Below are positions 17,972 through 26,659 of a stretch of 64,000 bases of DNA, piece after piece; the first letter of the stretch is position 1; the number at the start of each line of letters is the position of its first letter. The position numbers and the translations under genes were made by a program. The DNA is taken from the NCBI RefSeq assembly GCF_009674485.1, contig NZ_WKJJ01000004.1:239076-303075 (forward strand), read 5' to 3'. The DNA comes from Pseudoduganella rivuli (lineage in GTDB: Bacteria > Pseudomonadota > Gammaproteobacteria > Burkholderiales > Burkholderiaceae_D). The notes beneath the pieces were generated by a model that was given only the letters and a program-made list of their open reading frames with translations, did not search any database and had not been told where the DNA came from.

Positions 17972-20767
17972 TCAGAACTTGTGCTCGACGGTCAGCATTA
18001 CGGTACGCGCACGCAGCGGCAGCGAACCGCCCGGATACAGTTTGACGGGGTCCTTGCGGTCGAACAGGTTGAACACATTCGCCGACACCGTGGTGCCAGG
18101 GCGGAACGCGTAGCGGGTCCACAGGTCGACCGTCGTGTCCGAGGCAATACGGCACTCGTCCTTGCTCACGCCACGGCTGGCGCAGCCTTCAATGCTGCTG
18201 GTCGAATCGAGGTCACCCCAGGCGAGTTTGGTGCCGTTCGTATAGTTCGCGCGCAGGCCGGCGACGAGCGAGCCCAGTTCCCACGACATCTTGGCGACGG
18301 CGCGCGTGCGCGGGACACCGCGGTAGCCGACATAGTTCACCGTGTAGGCGTTGGCGAAGCTGTCCCATTGCTGGTATTCGAACTGGTGGTTGAGTTCCAG
18401 GCCCACGTTGAGCGTGCCCGAATCGCCCAGGTTCCAGCGTCCCTTGGCGTCGAGATCGAGGCCGGAGACGCGCGACTTGCCGTAGTTCTCGTACTGCGCC
18501 GCGATGGTCCGGATCGGACCGATCGGGTAAGCCACGGTCTTGCCCGACAGTTCGGCGGCCCGGCGGGCAATGTCCAGGTCGTGCGCGGTCAGCGGATCGC
18601 GCTGCACCAGTCCGCCCAACCGGTCTTCGTTGGCGAGGGTCTGGTCGATGCTCTTGACGGCAATTTCGTCACGGCGCTTGATGTTGTAATAGTCGATGGT
18701 AAAACTGAACGCGCGCATCGGCTGGATCACCAGGCCCGCCGTGAAGCTGTTGGTGTATTCGGGCTTCAGGTCGGGATTCGGGGTGACCGCCGACGGGAAA
18801 CTGACCGAGCATCCCAGCGCGTAGGCGGTCAGGGCCATGTTCTTGTCCGCCGCGTTGCCGGTATTGAGGATATTCCTGAGTTCCGTGGCGGCCGCGCAGC
18901 GTTTCGGGTCGGTGTAGCCGTTGTTGAACCAGGAGGCGCCGCCATTGCCGGTTTCCGGCAGGCTCGGGGCCCGGAAGCCCTTGGAGGCGGTGCCGCGCAC
19001 CATCAGCATGTCGTTGGCTTTATAGCGCAGCCCGACTTTCGGTACGACAGCGCCGGCTTGTCCGATCACCTTGTCGCCACGGACCGCGAAGCTGCCTTCC
19101 AGTTGATTGGTGAACGGCGCGGCAAGTTCGGCGAAGGCCGCTGCGACCGTGCGCGAGCCGTCGATCTTCACGCCGCTGAACTGGACGATGCGCGCCGCCA
19201 GCACGTTATCGCTGCTCATGTGTTCAAACGATTCGCGCCGCAGGTCGACGCCGGTTGCCACTTGCAGTGGGCCTCCCGGCAGCATGTACAGCTCGCGGTT
19301 GGCCTTGAAATCCACGAAGGTTTGGCGGTATTCACCATGCGAACCCATTTCCGGGAACATCTTTTCCAGCAGCGCGCGGTCATTGGTCTGGCCGAACTTG
19401 TAGGCGCCGCTGACGATGGCGTCGTAGTACGCGTAGCGGTCCCGGTACAGGTGCTGTTGCTGGCGGGCCTTGGAGCCCATGTGCCCGATCGCGCCATCCC
19501 ACTCCCAGCCCAGGCCCGCGCCCTGGAGCCCGGCCATCGCACGGAACTGTTCCGACGAGCCGACGTTCTTGAACATGTCGCGATCGTCGGCGAAGCGGTA
19601 ATTCAGGCCGATCGGGAAGTCATACGGATTTTTCGGATGGCCTACCGGCAATTGAGGATCGGTAAAGTACTGCATCTTGCCGCTGATCGAGTCATACCAC
19701 GACAGGGGAACGCCGTTGACGTTGCTGCGCGGCGGCGCCGTGTTGTAGTTGTTGCGCGTTTTTGCCAGCTGCAGCTCGCCGTAGGCGGTCATCTCGCCGG
19801 ACAGCTTGAGCCGGCCCGAGCCAAGGAAGGTGGCCCGCTCGGCAGGCGCGCGGGCCAGGCTGTCCTGCCAATAATCGTAGAAGCATAAGCCGCCTTTCAG
19901 GTTCTCCGGCGCGCAGCCGGGCGCCGCGACATTGATGGATTTGCCAGCCAGTGCAGGGTCGCGGTAGTTGGCCGGATAGCGGCCCACGTAGTTGCCGGGC
20001 ACCGAGCCGGTGGACATGGCGTCGCGGTCCGGGTTCATGCGGATAAACCAGTCGGGCAGCAGCGGCCGGGCCTGGCGATCCGTAAATTTCCCGCGCGAAT
20101 AGACTTCCAGGTGGGCAAAGGCGTTATAGCCATCCGCATCGAAGTCGCCGGCGCCCCCGACGATCGACGCCTTGCGCTCATGGTCGAGGAATGCATGCTT
20201 CAGCGATTGCTGGGCCGACGCTTTCACGCCGACGCCGCGGAAATTCTTGCGCGTGATGATGTTGACGACACCGGCCACCGCGTCGGAACCATAGACCGCG
20301 GAAGCGCCGTCCTTGAGGATCTCGACGCGTTCGATGACGTCGCTTGGGATGGAGTCGATGTTGACGAAGTTGGCTTGCAGCCCGTCCGCGAAGCCGTAGG
20401 ACGACAGGCGCCGGCCATTGAGCAGCACCAGCGTCGCGCCCGTGCCGAGGTTGCGCAGCGAGACGCCGGTGGCGCCGCTGGCCCAGGAATTCGTGCCGCC
20501 CAGGTCGCTGATCGCACCCCGGTCATTGCTGGTCAGGTTATCCAGGATTTGCGCCACGGTCTGTGCGCCGCTTTGCTCGATTTCCTGGCGCGACAGGACC
20601 TGGACCGGGGAGGCGGTTTCCGAGTCAACGCGCTTGAGGTTGGAACCCGTTACCACGACGCGCTGGGGAGTCTTGTCGTCCGCATTCTGCGCCAGGGCGA
20701 TTCCCGGAAAGGCTGCGACGATCGATGCGACCAGGACGGTGTACTGCAACTTACTGCTGTGCTTCAC
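17972..20767 (-). CDS. TonB-dependent outer-membrane receptor
   Basis: A 931-residue receptor. The chosen start is GTG at 20767, because AAGGAG lies six bases upstream; longer in-frame starts have no such site. The signal peptide ends ALAQ. The plug domain begins VVVTGSNLKRVDSETASPVQ with VEILKDGASAVYGSDAVAGVVNI near residue 130, typical of the second plug motif. The 22-strand barrel ends in an aromatic residue (VEHKF). The substrate is not visible from sequence. Coupling to a prolyl oligopeptidase suggests peptides rather than siderophores (inference). Confidence 0.9.
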   Translation of the reverse strand: MKHSSKLQYTVLVASIVAAFPGIALAQNADDKTPQRVVVTGSNLKRVDSETASPVQVLSRQEIEQSGAQTVAQILDNLTSNDRGAISDLGGTNSWASGATGVSLRNLGTGATLVLLNGRRLSSYGFADGLQANFVNIDSIPSDVIERVEILKDGASAVYGSDAVAGVVNIITRKNFRGVGVKASAQQSLKHAFLDHERKASIVGGAGDFDADGYNAFAHLEVYSRGKFTDRQARPLLPDWFIRMNPDRDAMSTGSVPGNYVGRYPANYRDPALAGKSINVAAPGCAPENLKGGLCFYDYWQDSLARAPAERATFLGSGRLKLSGEMTAYGELQLAKTRNNYNTAPPRSNVNGVPLSWYDSISGKMQYFTDPQLPVGHPKNPYDFPIGLNYRFADDRDMFKNVGSSEQFRAMAGLQGAGLGWEWDGAIGHMGSKARQQQHLYRDRYAYYDAIVSGAYKFGQTNDRALLEKMFPEMGSHGEYRQTFVDFKANRELYMLPGGPLQVATGVDLRRESFEHMSSDNVLAARIVQFSGVKIDGSRTVAAAFAELAAPFTNQLEGSFAVRGDKVIGQAGAVVPKVGLRYKANDMLMVRGTASKGFRAPSLPETGNGGASWFNNGYTDPKRCAAATELRNILNTGNAADKNMALTAYALGCSVSFPSAVTPNPDLKPEYTNSFTAGLVIQPMRAFSFTIDYYNIKRRDEIAVKSIDQTLANEDRLGGLVQRDPLTAHDLDIARRAAELSGKTVAYPIGPIRTIAAQYENYGKSRVSGLDLDAKGRWNLGDSGTLNVGLELNHQFEYQQWDSFANAYTVNYVGYRGVPRTRAVAKMSWELGSLVAGLRANYTNGTKLAWGDLDSTSSIEGCASRGVSKDECRIASDTTVDLWTRYAFRPGTTVSANVFNLFDRKDPVKLYPGGSLPLRARTVMLTVEHKF

Positions 20768-20990
20768 GTGTGTCTCCTTGTTATTCATGGACGATTTGCT
20801 CGTTCTACATGTTGTCGCAAGGATAATTTTGGAAGGCGGGCACTGTCTTGAGGGTTTTCCAGCACTTTCACGATGAAATCGGCACAAGAAAAAAACCCGC
20901 CAAATCAGGTCATGCTACGATCCAGGTGCATTGTTTTAAATGCAAACTTACATATTTGTTCATTTCACTTCACTTGATATTGAGGACGCT
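20768..20990. promoter_or_regulatory. divergent promoter region, TonB receptor / PEP-CTERM gene
   Basis: A 223-bp intergenic space between divergent starts, AT-richer than the coding DNA. It contains the GTG ribosome site at 20774-20779 for the receptor and TGAGGA for the PEP-CTERM gene. No clear palindromic operator was recognised. Confidence 0.4.
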
Positions 20991-21539
20991 ATGCTGAAAA
21001 CATGGATGGCAGGGGCAATGATGGTTGCGAGCGTGGGTGCGCACGCGGAACAGAAGGCGTTTGATATCGTCTACAAGGGCTTTTATGCGTTGCATGCGGA
21101 TGAATTTCAGCCGGACGCATCGTTGACTGTTTCGATCGTCGTCGATGACCTTGATGGAAATGGCGCATATTCCAAGGATGAACTCTGGGAACTGACGGCC
21201 AGCAATATCCATTACACGAATGGGGCGTGCAACTACCTCAGCTGCATCGATTACTTCAACTGGACGCCAGGCCAGTTGCCCAACTACAGTGCGCGTTTCC
21301 AGCGGCAAGACTTGTTCAACTACACGTTGACGGGGATCGTCACCGGTGTCGCCTACAGGGAATTCTATTCGGACGGCGGCGGGTTCAGCTCCAGCCAGAC
21401 CTGGGAGTGGACTCCCGCGACGCAGACCTCGATCATACCCACCAGCCCGGTTCCGGAACCGTCGGGTTATGCCATGCTGGGCGTCGGGCTGGCCGCGCTG
21501 GCTGCGCTGGGGCGCCGCCGGCACGGTGTCAGCGCATAG
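20991..21539 (+). CDS. PEP-CTERM sorting domain protein
   Basis: A 182-residue secreted protein with start ATG at 20991 after TGAGGA. The signal peptide is about residues 1-19 (ending AHAE). A possible EF-hand-like Ca2+ loop DLDGNGAYSKDEL lies near residues 52-64. The C terminus has the complete sorting signal: VPEP, a hydrophobic segment GYAMLGVGLAALAALG, and RRRH. Such proteins are processed by exosortase and associated with exopolysaccharide or the cell surface. The exosortase is not in this window. The central domain is not recognised. Confidence 0.9.
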   Translation: MLKTWMAGAMMVASVGAHAEQKAFDIVYKGFYALHADEFQPDASLTVSIVVDDLDGNGAYSKDELWELTASNIHYTNGACNYLSCIDYFNWTPGQLPNYSARFQRQDLFNYTLTGIVTGVAYREFYSDGGGFSSSQTWEWTPATQTSIIPTSPVPEPSGYAMLGVGLAALAALGRRRHGVSA

Positions 21540-21556
21540 AAGGCTGGGGACGTGGC

Positions 21557-22651
21557 CTAGGATGCAATCTGTCGCAGGGGCGATTGTGGCGGGGGTTCTC
21601 TCAGCCCGCTGCCCCGAACCAGATTGGGCGCACCGGGCCCAAGACTGCCGCCCGGCGTTAAGCGTGATATTGCCGACCGCCGCGCGCCGTTAGCGAGGTC
21701 GCTGGGCCGGTTCAATCCGGTGGCGACCACGGTCACGCGCATGGCGTCACCCAGCGCATCGTCAAAGACCGCGCCGAATTTGATGATGGCGTCATCGCTG
21801 ACCTGCGCGCAAATCACGTTCATCACCTGCTTGGTTTCGCGCAGTTTCAGTGTTTCCTCGGAAGCGGTGATGTTGACCAGCAACCCGCGCGCCGCGTGCA
21901 GGTTGGAGCCATCGAGCAGCGGGCAGGAGATGGCCTCTTCGGCCGCCTTGACGGCGCGGTCGTCGCCGGAATGCTGGGCCGAACCCATCATCGCGATGCC
22001 GGTCTGGCGCATGACGGTGCGGACGTCTTCGAAGTCGACGTTGATCATGCCGGGCACGGTGATGATTTCCGCGATGCCGGAAACCGCCTTGCTCAACACT
22101 TCATCGGCGGCGGCAAACGCCTGCTTTTGCGTGATGTCGTCGCCCAATACTTCCTCGAGGCGGCTGTTGAGAACGATGACGAGCGAATCGACACATTTCG
22201 CCAGCAAGGCAATCCCTTCCTCGGCGACCCGCATGCGCCGCGGTCCCTCGAATTCGAACGGTTTCGATACGACGCCCACCGTCAGGATGCCCATCTCGCG
22301 GGCCACCTCGGCGACCACGGGCGCCGCGCCGGTGCCGGTGCCGCCCCCCATGCCGGCCGTCAGGAACACCATGTTGGCGCCCTTGAGCGCGTCGGCAATG
22401 ATGGTGCGTTCGCGCAGCGCGTTTTCCCGGCCGACAACCGGGTCGCTGCCGGCGCCAAGGCCGCTCTCGCCAAGCTGGATGCGCCGTTCCACGCGCGTAA
22501 ACGACAGTGCCTGCGCGTCCGTATTGGCGCAGATAAATTCGAAGCCGGACAGTCCGGAGGCGGCCATGTGGTTGACAGCGTTGCCGCCGGCGCCGCCAAT
22601 GCCGATGATCTTGATGACTGTCTCATGTTGGGAATGTTTAAGGTCTAACAA
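21557..22651 (-). CDS. ftsZ-like: FtsZ paralogue lacking the canonical C-terminal peptide
   Basis: A 364-residue tubulin-family GTPase. The start is TTG at 22651, preceded by AAGGAG at exactly six bases; upstream ATGs (e.g. 22852) lead through non-FtsZ sequence. The nucleotide-binding GIGGAGGNAVNH is at the N terminus, the tubulin signature GGGTGTGAAP near 100-110 and the T7-loop NVDFEDV at 204-210, so polymerising GTPase function looks intact. The C terminus ends GLREPPPQSPLRQIAS with no DIPAFLR-like FtsA/ZipA-binding peptide. It is not in a dcw cluster, having a PEP-CTERM gene and argC as neighbours, so it is probably a second FtsZ. The cellular role is unknown. Confidence 0.85.
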   Translation of the reverse strand: MLDLKHSQHETVIKIIGIGGAGGNAVNHMAASGLSGFEFICANTDAQALSFTRVERRIQLGESGLGAGSDPVVGRENALRERTIIADALKGANMVFLTAGMGGGTGTGAAPVVAEVAREMGILTVGVVSKPFEFEGPRRMRVAEEGIALLAKCVDSLVIVLNSRLEEVLGDDITQKQAFAAADEVLSKAVSGIAEIITVPGMINVDFEDVRTVMRQTGIAMMGSAQHSGDDRAVKAAEEAISCPLLDGSNLHAARGLLVNITASEETLKLRETKQVMNVICAQVSDDAIIKFGAVFDDALGDAMRVTVVATGLNRPSDLANGARRSAISRLTPGGSLGPGAPNLVRGSGLREPPPQSPLRQIAS

Positions 22652-23064
22652 AGGAGGCTCCTTCTGATGGAATTGCGCCCGGCCACCCGTGCCGTAAGAC
22701 GATGCATCAAGTTGCTTCCATGCATCTGCCGACCGTCCAGGGCGACCGTCAGCGGTACTGGCCAGTGCCGAGTCCAATAGCCTACTTGCTGAAGCGCGCA
22801 CGATACAGCCCATAAACGATTCTTTCGCAAGCATTTGTAATACTGCGTGCAAATGCGGGGAAACACTGGCTATCAGGATTCACCCAGCTGTCTTTCCATA
22901 TACAAACAGTTGTGCCAGCCGATTGTTTCACCGAGGCGCATGTATTCGCTTTTTTATAGCGGCCGTACGCCGGCTTTCGGCAATTTCTTCTTCAGGCGGA
23001 CTGTTACATTTTGAGTCTTGTGGCGCGCCCGTTGTGGGCGCGCATTTTTTCTGAAGAGACTCAC
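22652..23064. promoter_or_regulatory. divergent intergenic region between the ftsZ-like gene and argC
   Basis: About 410 bp. The minus-strand ribosome-binding site of the ftsZ-like gene lies in a small palindrome at 22651-22663. The part near 22860-22980 is AT-richer and probably holds promoters for both directions. The argC leader contains a terminator-like hairpin, listed separately. No additional gene was supported. Confidence 0.5.
23023..23049 (+). terminator. terminator-type hairpin in the argC leader
   Basis: GCGCGCCC (23023-23030), loop GTTGT, GGGCGCGC (23036-23043), then A and six T. This is a textbook intrinsic terminator ending only 15 nt before the argC ATG at 23065. No plus-strand gene precedes it within the window, so it may be a leader attenuator, or a relic of a former upstream operon. 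Confidence 0.75.
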
Positions 23065-24102
23065 ATGATCAAAGTTGGCATCGTCGGCGGGACAGGGTAT
23101 ACCGGCGTGGAATTGTTGCGGTTGCTGTCTGGCCATCCGCATGTGCAATTAACCGCGATTACGTCGCGCAAGGAAGATGGATTACCGGTGGCCGACCTGT
23201 TCCCGTCGCTGCGGGGCAAAGTCAACCTGGCGTTTTCCGCGCCCGACAAGGCTGACTTGACGCGGTGCGACGTGCTGTTCTTTGCCACGCCGCACGGCGT
23301 TGCGATGGAACAGGCGCCCGCGCTGCTGGCGGCCGGCGTCATGGTGATCGACCTGGCGGCCGATTTCCGCCTGAAAAACCCGGCCACCTTCGAGCAGTGG
23401 TACAAGATGCCGCACGCCTGTCCGGAATTGCTGCCGGAGGCGGTGTATGGTTTGCCGGAGCTGAACCGGGAAGCGATCCGCTCGGCGCGCCTGATCGCCA
23501 ATCCGGGCTGTTATCCGACCACCATGTTGTTGGGGTTTTATCCGCTGCTGAACGCCAACCTGATTGACGCCGGAACATTGATCGCCGACGCCAAGACGGG
23601 CGTGTCCGGCGCCGGCCGCAAGACCGAGATTGCCACGCTGTTTGCCGAGGCAAGCGACAACTTCAAGGCCTACGGCGTTTCAGGCCACCGCCATGCGCCG
23701 GAAACCGTGGCGCAGTTGCAGCGCTTCAGCAGCCAGCCGGTGTCGCTGATTTTTACGCCACACCTGGTGCCGATGATCCGGGGCATGCACGCGACGCTGT
23801 ATGCGCGCCTGACTTCCGACGTGACCAACGAGCAGTTGCAGGCACTGTTTGAAGAACAGTACAAGGATGCGCCGTTTATCGATGTGATGCCGTTCGGCGC
23901 GCATCCGGAAACCCGTTCCACCCGGGGTTCCAATATGCTGCGCCTGGCGCTGCACCGTCCCGGCAATGGCGATACGGTGGTGATCCTGGTGGTGCAGGAC
24001 AATCTGATGAAAGGCGCTGCCGGCCAGGCGGTGCAATGCATGAACCTGATGTTCGGCTGCCCGGAAACGGAGGGGCTGCAGCATACCGCGTTGCTGCCAT
24101 AA
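23065..24102 (+). CDS. argC: N-acetyl-gamma-glutamyl-phosphate reductase
   Basis: A 345-residue enzyme of arginine biosynthesis. It reduces N-acetylglutamyl phosphate to the semialdehyde with NADPH in the cytoplasm. [17 protein letters not shown] is the N-terminal NADP-binding loop, Cys149 in NPGCYPT is the acylated active-site cysteine, and a His is in GHRHAPE. The ATG at 23065 gives the family's usual length. It is not linked to other arg genes here. A strong hairpin in its leader suggests transcriptional attenuation or a relic terminator. Confidence 0.97.
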   Translation: MIKVGIVGGTGYTGVELLRLLSGHPHVQLTAITSRKEDGLPVADLFPSLRGKVNLAFSAPDKADLTRCDVLFFATPHGVAMEQAPALLAAGVMVIDLAADFRLKNPATFEQWYKMPHACPELLPEAVYGLPELNREAIRSARLIANPGCYPTTMLLGFYPLLNANLIDAGTLIADAKTGVSGAGRKTEIATLFAEASDNFKAYGVSGHRHAPETVAQLQRFSSQPVSLIFTPHLVPMIRGMHATLYARLTSDVTNEQLQALFEEQYKDAPFIDVMPFGAHPETRSTRGSNMLRLALHRPGNGDTVVILVVQDNLMKGAAGQAVQCMNLMFGCPETEGLQHTALLP

Positions 24103-24112
24103 CGGTTCGCGC

Positions 24113-24145
24113 TGAAGCGCGGCCTGGTGTTCCGGCCGCGCTTCA
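24113..24145. terminator. 12-bp inverted repeat between convergent genes
   Basis: TGAAGCGCGGCC (24113-24124) pairs perfectly with GGCCGCGCTTCA (24134-24145), with a 9-nt loop. It lies between the convergent argC and deacylase genes. It is probably a shared terminator, although no long T-run follows. Confidence 0.6.
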
Positions 24146-24152
24146 TGCGCCA

Positions 24153-25127
24153 TCACGCGAGCAATTGCCCCAGCCGCACCACCGTCACCCCTGGCCGCAG
24201 TTGCCGCAGCGACGGCATCACCAGCACGCAGTTCGGGTAGGGCGTCGTCACCGGTTCGCCATCGCGCCACGCAATGGTGGTGCCCTGCTCAGGGAAGATT
24301 TCCAGCCCCGTGAAATTGCCGGCGAACCGGAAATCCATGCTGGTGGCCACGACCGGTTCCGTCACGCGCACCACGTGCGTGGCGGCTGGAATACGGCGGC
24401 GCCAATCCGGCGGGACATCTTCCAGGCCGATGGTCCCGTGCATGGCAAGGAAGCGCGCCGTGACATCGCGCGCCACCACCGCTGCCGACGCTTCCCAGTG
24501 CTGCCCGCATTCGACCAGTAATGCATTTTTCGGGCTGGCAGGGTCACCAAAGCCGCCGTAATCGCGCATGCGGCAGCCTTCCGGATGGCCCTCGTCGCTG
24601 ACGATGCACGATGGCGTCTGCAACTGGCGCGCCATGGCGATGCCTTTGTCCAGCGGACCGGACACCGCCAGCGGTTCGCTGCGCTCATGCATGGAATGCA
24701 GGTCCAGCAAGTAGTCGACGCTGTCGACCAACGGCCGCAATTGCCGCGCGCGGCGCAGTTCGGAGGAGTCGCGCGACAGGTCGTCCAGGATGGCCGCGGT
24801 CCATACGCGGTTCATGTCCTGGTCGACAAAGCGGGCGGCGTCCGGCTGCGCCGGATCGAACGCCAGGTAGGCGTCGACATTGGCAAACGCCAGCGTCAGC
24901 CTGCCCTGGCGCGGGCGTACGCCCAGGTCGAGCAAGTTTTTCAGGGCAATGGCGCCGCATACTTCATTGCCATGGGTGAGGGCGCAGACCATCACGTGCG
25001 GGCCCGGCACACCGCTGTCAAACGTGTAGACATACGGTATGCCGCAGTTGCCGGCGGCATACGGCCGGATATCCGGGAAATCGATTTCGATCGGATACAC
25101 GTCGGGGAGTTCGTTGATCGGATACAT
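24153..25127 (-). CDS. succinylglutamate desuccinylase/aspartoacylase family zinc hydrolase
   Basis: A 324-residue M14-type metallohydrolase. Zinc ligands are visible as His52 and Glu55 in THGNE and a third His in LDLHSMHE near residue 143. The family removes an acyl group from N-acyl amino acids (AstE, aspartoacylase). The ATG at 25127 is used because it lies 8 bp after the semialdehyde dehydrogenase stop; the longer frame would overlap that gene. It is the last gene of a three-gene operon with a tartrate/malate-type dehydrogenase and a succinate-semialdehyde dehydrogenase. The natural substrate is not known. Confidence 0.8.
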   Translation of the reverse strand: MYPINELPDVYPIEIDFPDIRPYAAGNCGIPYVYTFDSGVPGPHVMVCALTHGNEVCGAIALKNLLDLGVRPRQGRLTLAFANVDAYLAFDPAQPDAARFVDQDMNRVWTAAILDDLSRDSSELRRARQLRPLVDSVDYLLDLHSMHERSEPLAVSGPLDKGIAMARQLQTPSCIVSDEGHPEGCRMRDYGGFGDPASPKNALLVECGQHWEASAAVVARDVTARFLAMHGTIGLEDVPPDWRRRIPAATHVVRVTEPVVATSMDFRFAGNFTGLEIFPEQGTTIAWRDGEPVTTPYPNCVLVMPSLRQLRPGVTVVRLGQLLA

Positions 25128-25135
25128 GGCTGGAT

Positions 25136-26617
25136 TCACGCGGCGCCGCCCTGGCACATGTACTTGGTCTGCATGTAATCGTCCAGGCCGTGGCGCGAAC
25201 CTTCGCGGCCATAACCGGACTCCTTGACGCCGCCGAATGGCGCCGCTTCCGACGCCAGCACGCCTTCATTGATGCCGACCAGGCCCGATTGCAGCTGGTC
25301 CGCCACGCGCCAGGCACGCGCTATGTCGCGGGTGTAGAAATACGTGGCCAGGCCATACGGCGTATCGTTAGCCAGGCGCACCACTTCACTTTCGTCGCGG
25401 AAGCGGAACAGTGGCGCCACCGGGCCGAAGGTTTCCTCGCCGGCCAGTTCCATCTCGGGACTGGCGTCGCCCAGCACCGTCGGGGCGTAATAGTTGGGGC
25501 CATCGGCGATGTCGTTGCGTACGCGGTGACCACCGGCCAGCGGATGGGCGCCGCGCGCAATCGCGTCCTGTACGTGGCTTTCGATCTTCTCCACCGCGCG
25601 GGAATTGATCATTGGGCCGATCTGCGAATCTTCCTGCGTCGCCGGTCCCACGCGCAGCGCTTGCACGCGCGCCACCAGTTTTTCCGCGAACTCGTAATAC
25701 ACGCCATCCTGCACGTAAATACGGTTGGGCGAAACACAGGTCTGGCCGCCGTTGCGGAATTTTGCCGCCATCAAGCCATTCACGGCGGCATCGATGTCGG
25801 CATCGTCGAACACGATGAATGGCGCATTGCCGCCCAATTCGAGTGACAAGCGCTTCAAGGTGGCGGCCGATTCCCGCGCCAGGTGCTTGCCGACCGCGGT
25901 CGAGCCTGTGAACGTGATTTTGCGTACGCGCGGATCGACCAGCCAGGCGTCGACCACTTCCTTGACGGCTTCGCGCGACGATGTGACGATATTCAGCACG
26001 CCGGGTGGCACACCCGCTTCTTCGGCCAGCTTGACCAGCGCCAGCGCCGTCAGCGGCGTATCTTCGGCCGGCTTGGCCACTACCGTGCAGCCGGCTGCCA
26101 GGGCCGGGGCGATCTTGCGGGCAATCATCGCCAGCGGGAAGTTCCACGGTGTGATGGCTGCCACCACGCCCACCGGTTCCTTTACCACCATCAGCTTGCG
26201 GCCGCGCACCTGCTCTGGAATGATGTCGCCATACGTGCGTACGGCTTCTTCGGCAAACCATTCCACGTAGGTCGCGCCATAGCCGACTTCGCCGCGTGCT
26301 TCGGCCAGCGGCTTGCCCTGTTCGCGAGAAATGATCTTCGCCAGGTCATCGGTATTGGCGAGGATCAGCGCGTGCCAGCGTTTGATGATGCGGGCGCGGT
26401 CGCGCGCCGGCGTGGTGCGCCAGCCTTCGAACGCCTTATGGGCGGCGACGGCGGCCATGCGGGCATCGACAGCGCTGCTGTCGGGCACCGTGGCAAAGGT
26501 GGCGCCGGTGGCGGGATCGGTCACGTCGTAGCGGCGTTCGCCGATGCTGTCGCACCATTTGCCATCGATGAAATTACGCTGCAGCAGCAGGTCGGTACGG
26601 GTCAGTGTCAGAGGCAT
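25136..26617 (-). CDS. gabD: NAD(P)-dependent succinate-semialdehyde dehydrogenase
   Basis: A 493-residue aldehyde dehydrogenase of GabD type. The cofactor region is TPWNFPLAMIARK, the catalytic Glu is in LELGGNAPFIVF, and nucleophile Cys294 is in GGQTCVSPNRIYV, a context typical of succinate-semialdehyde dehydrogenases. It starts at ATG 26617 after AAGGAA. It would oxidise succinic or glutaric semialdehyde to the acid. It lies 42 bp behind the tartrate-dehydrogenase-type gene and 8 bp before the deacylase, suggesting one transcript. Gene assignment within the GabD/DavD group is by resemblance. Confidence 0.88.
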   Translation of the reverse strand: MPLTLTRTDLLLQRNFIDGKWCDSIGERRYDVTDPATGATFATVPDSSAVDARMAAVAAHKAFEGWRTTPARDRARIIKRWHALILANTDDLAKIISREQGKPLAEARGEVGYGATYVEWFAEEAVRTYGDIIPEQVRGRKLMVVKEPVGVVAAITPWNFPLAMIARKIAPALAAGCTVVAKPAEDTPLTALALVKLAEEAGVPPGVLNIVTSSREAVKEVVDAWLVDPRVRKITFTGSTAVGKHLARESAATLKRLSLELGGNAPFIVFDDADIDAAVNGLMAAKFRNGGQTCVSPNRIYVQDGVYYEFAEKLVARVQALRVGPATQEDSQIGPMINSRAVEKIESHVQDAIARGAHPLAGGHRVRNDIADGPNYYAPTVLGDASPEMELAGEETFGPVAPLFRFRDESEVVRLANDTPYGLATYFYTRDIARAWRVADQLQSGLVGINEGVLASEAAPFGGVKESGYGREGSRHGLDDYMQTKYMCQGGAA

Positions 26618-26659
26618 GATATGGGTTCCTTAAGGGATTCCTGTCGGGGTCAATAAAAG

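Noticed and set aside
22652..22852. 67-residue N-terminal extension of the FtsZ-like protein
   Set aside because: It does not resemble FtsZ, and the TTG at 22651 has an ideal Shine-Dalgarno sequence and starts at the family's usual N terminus.
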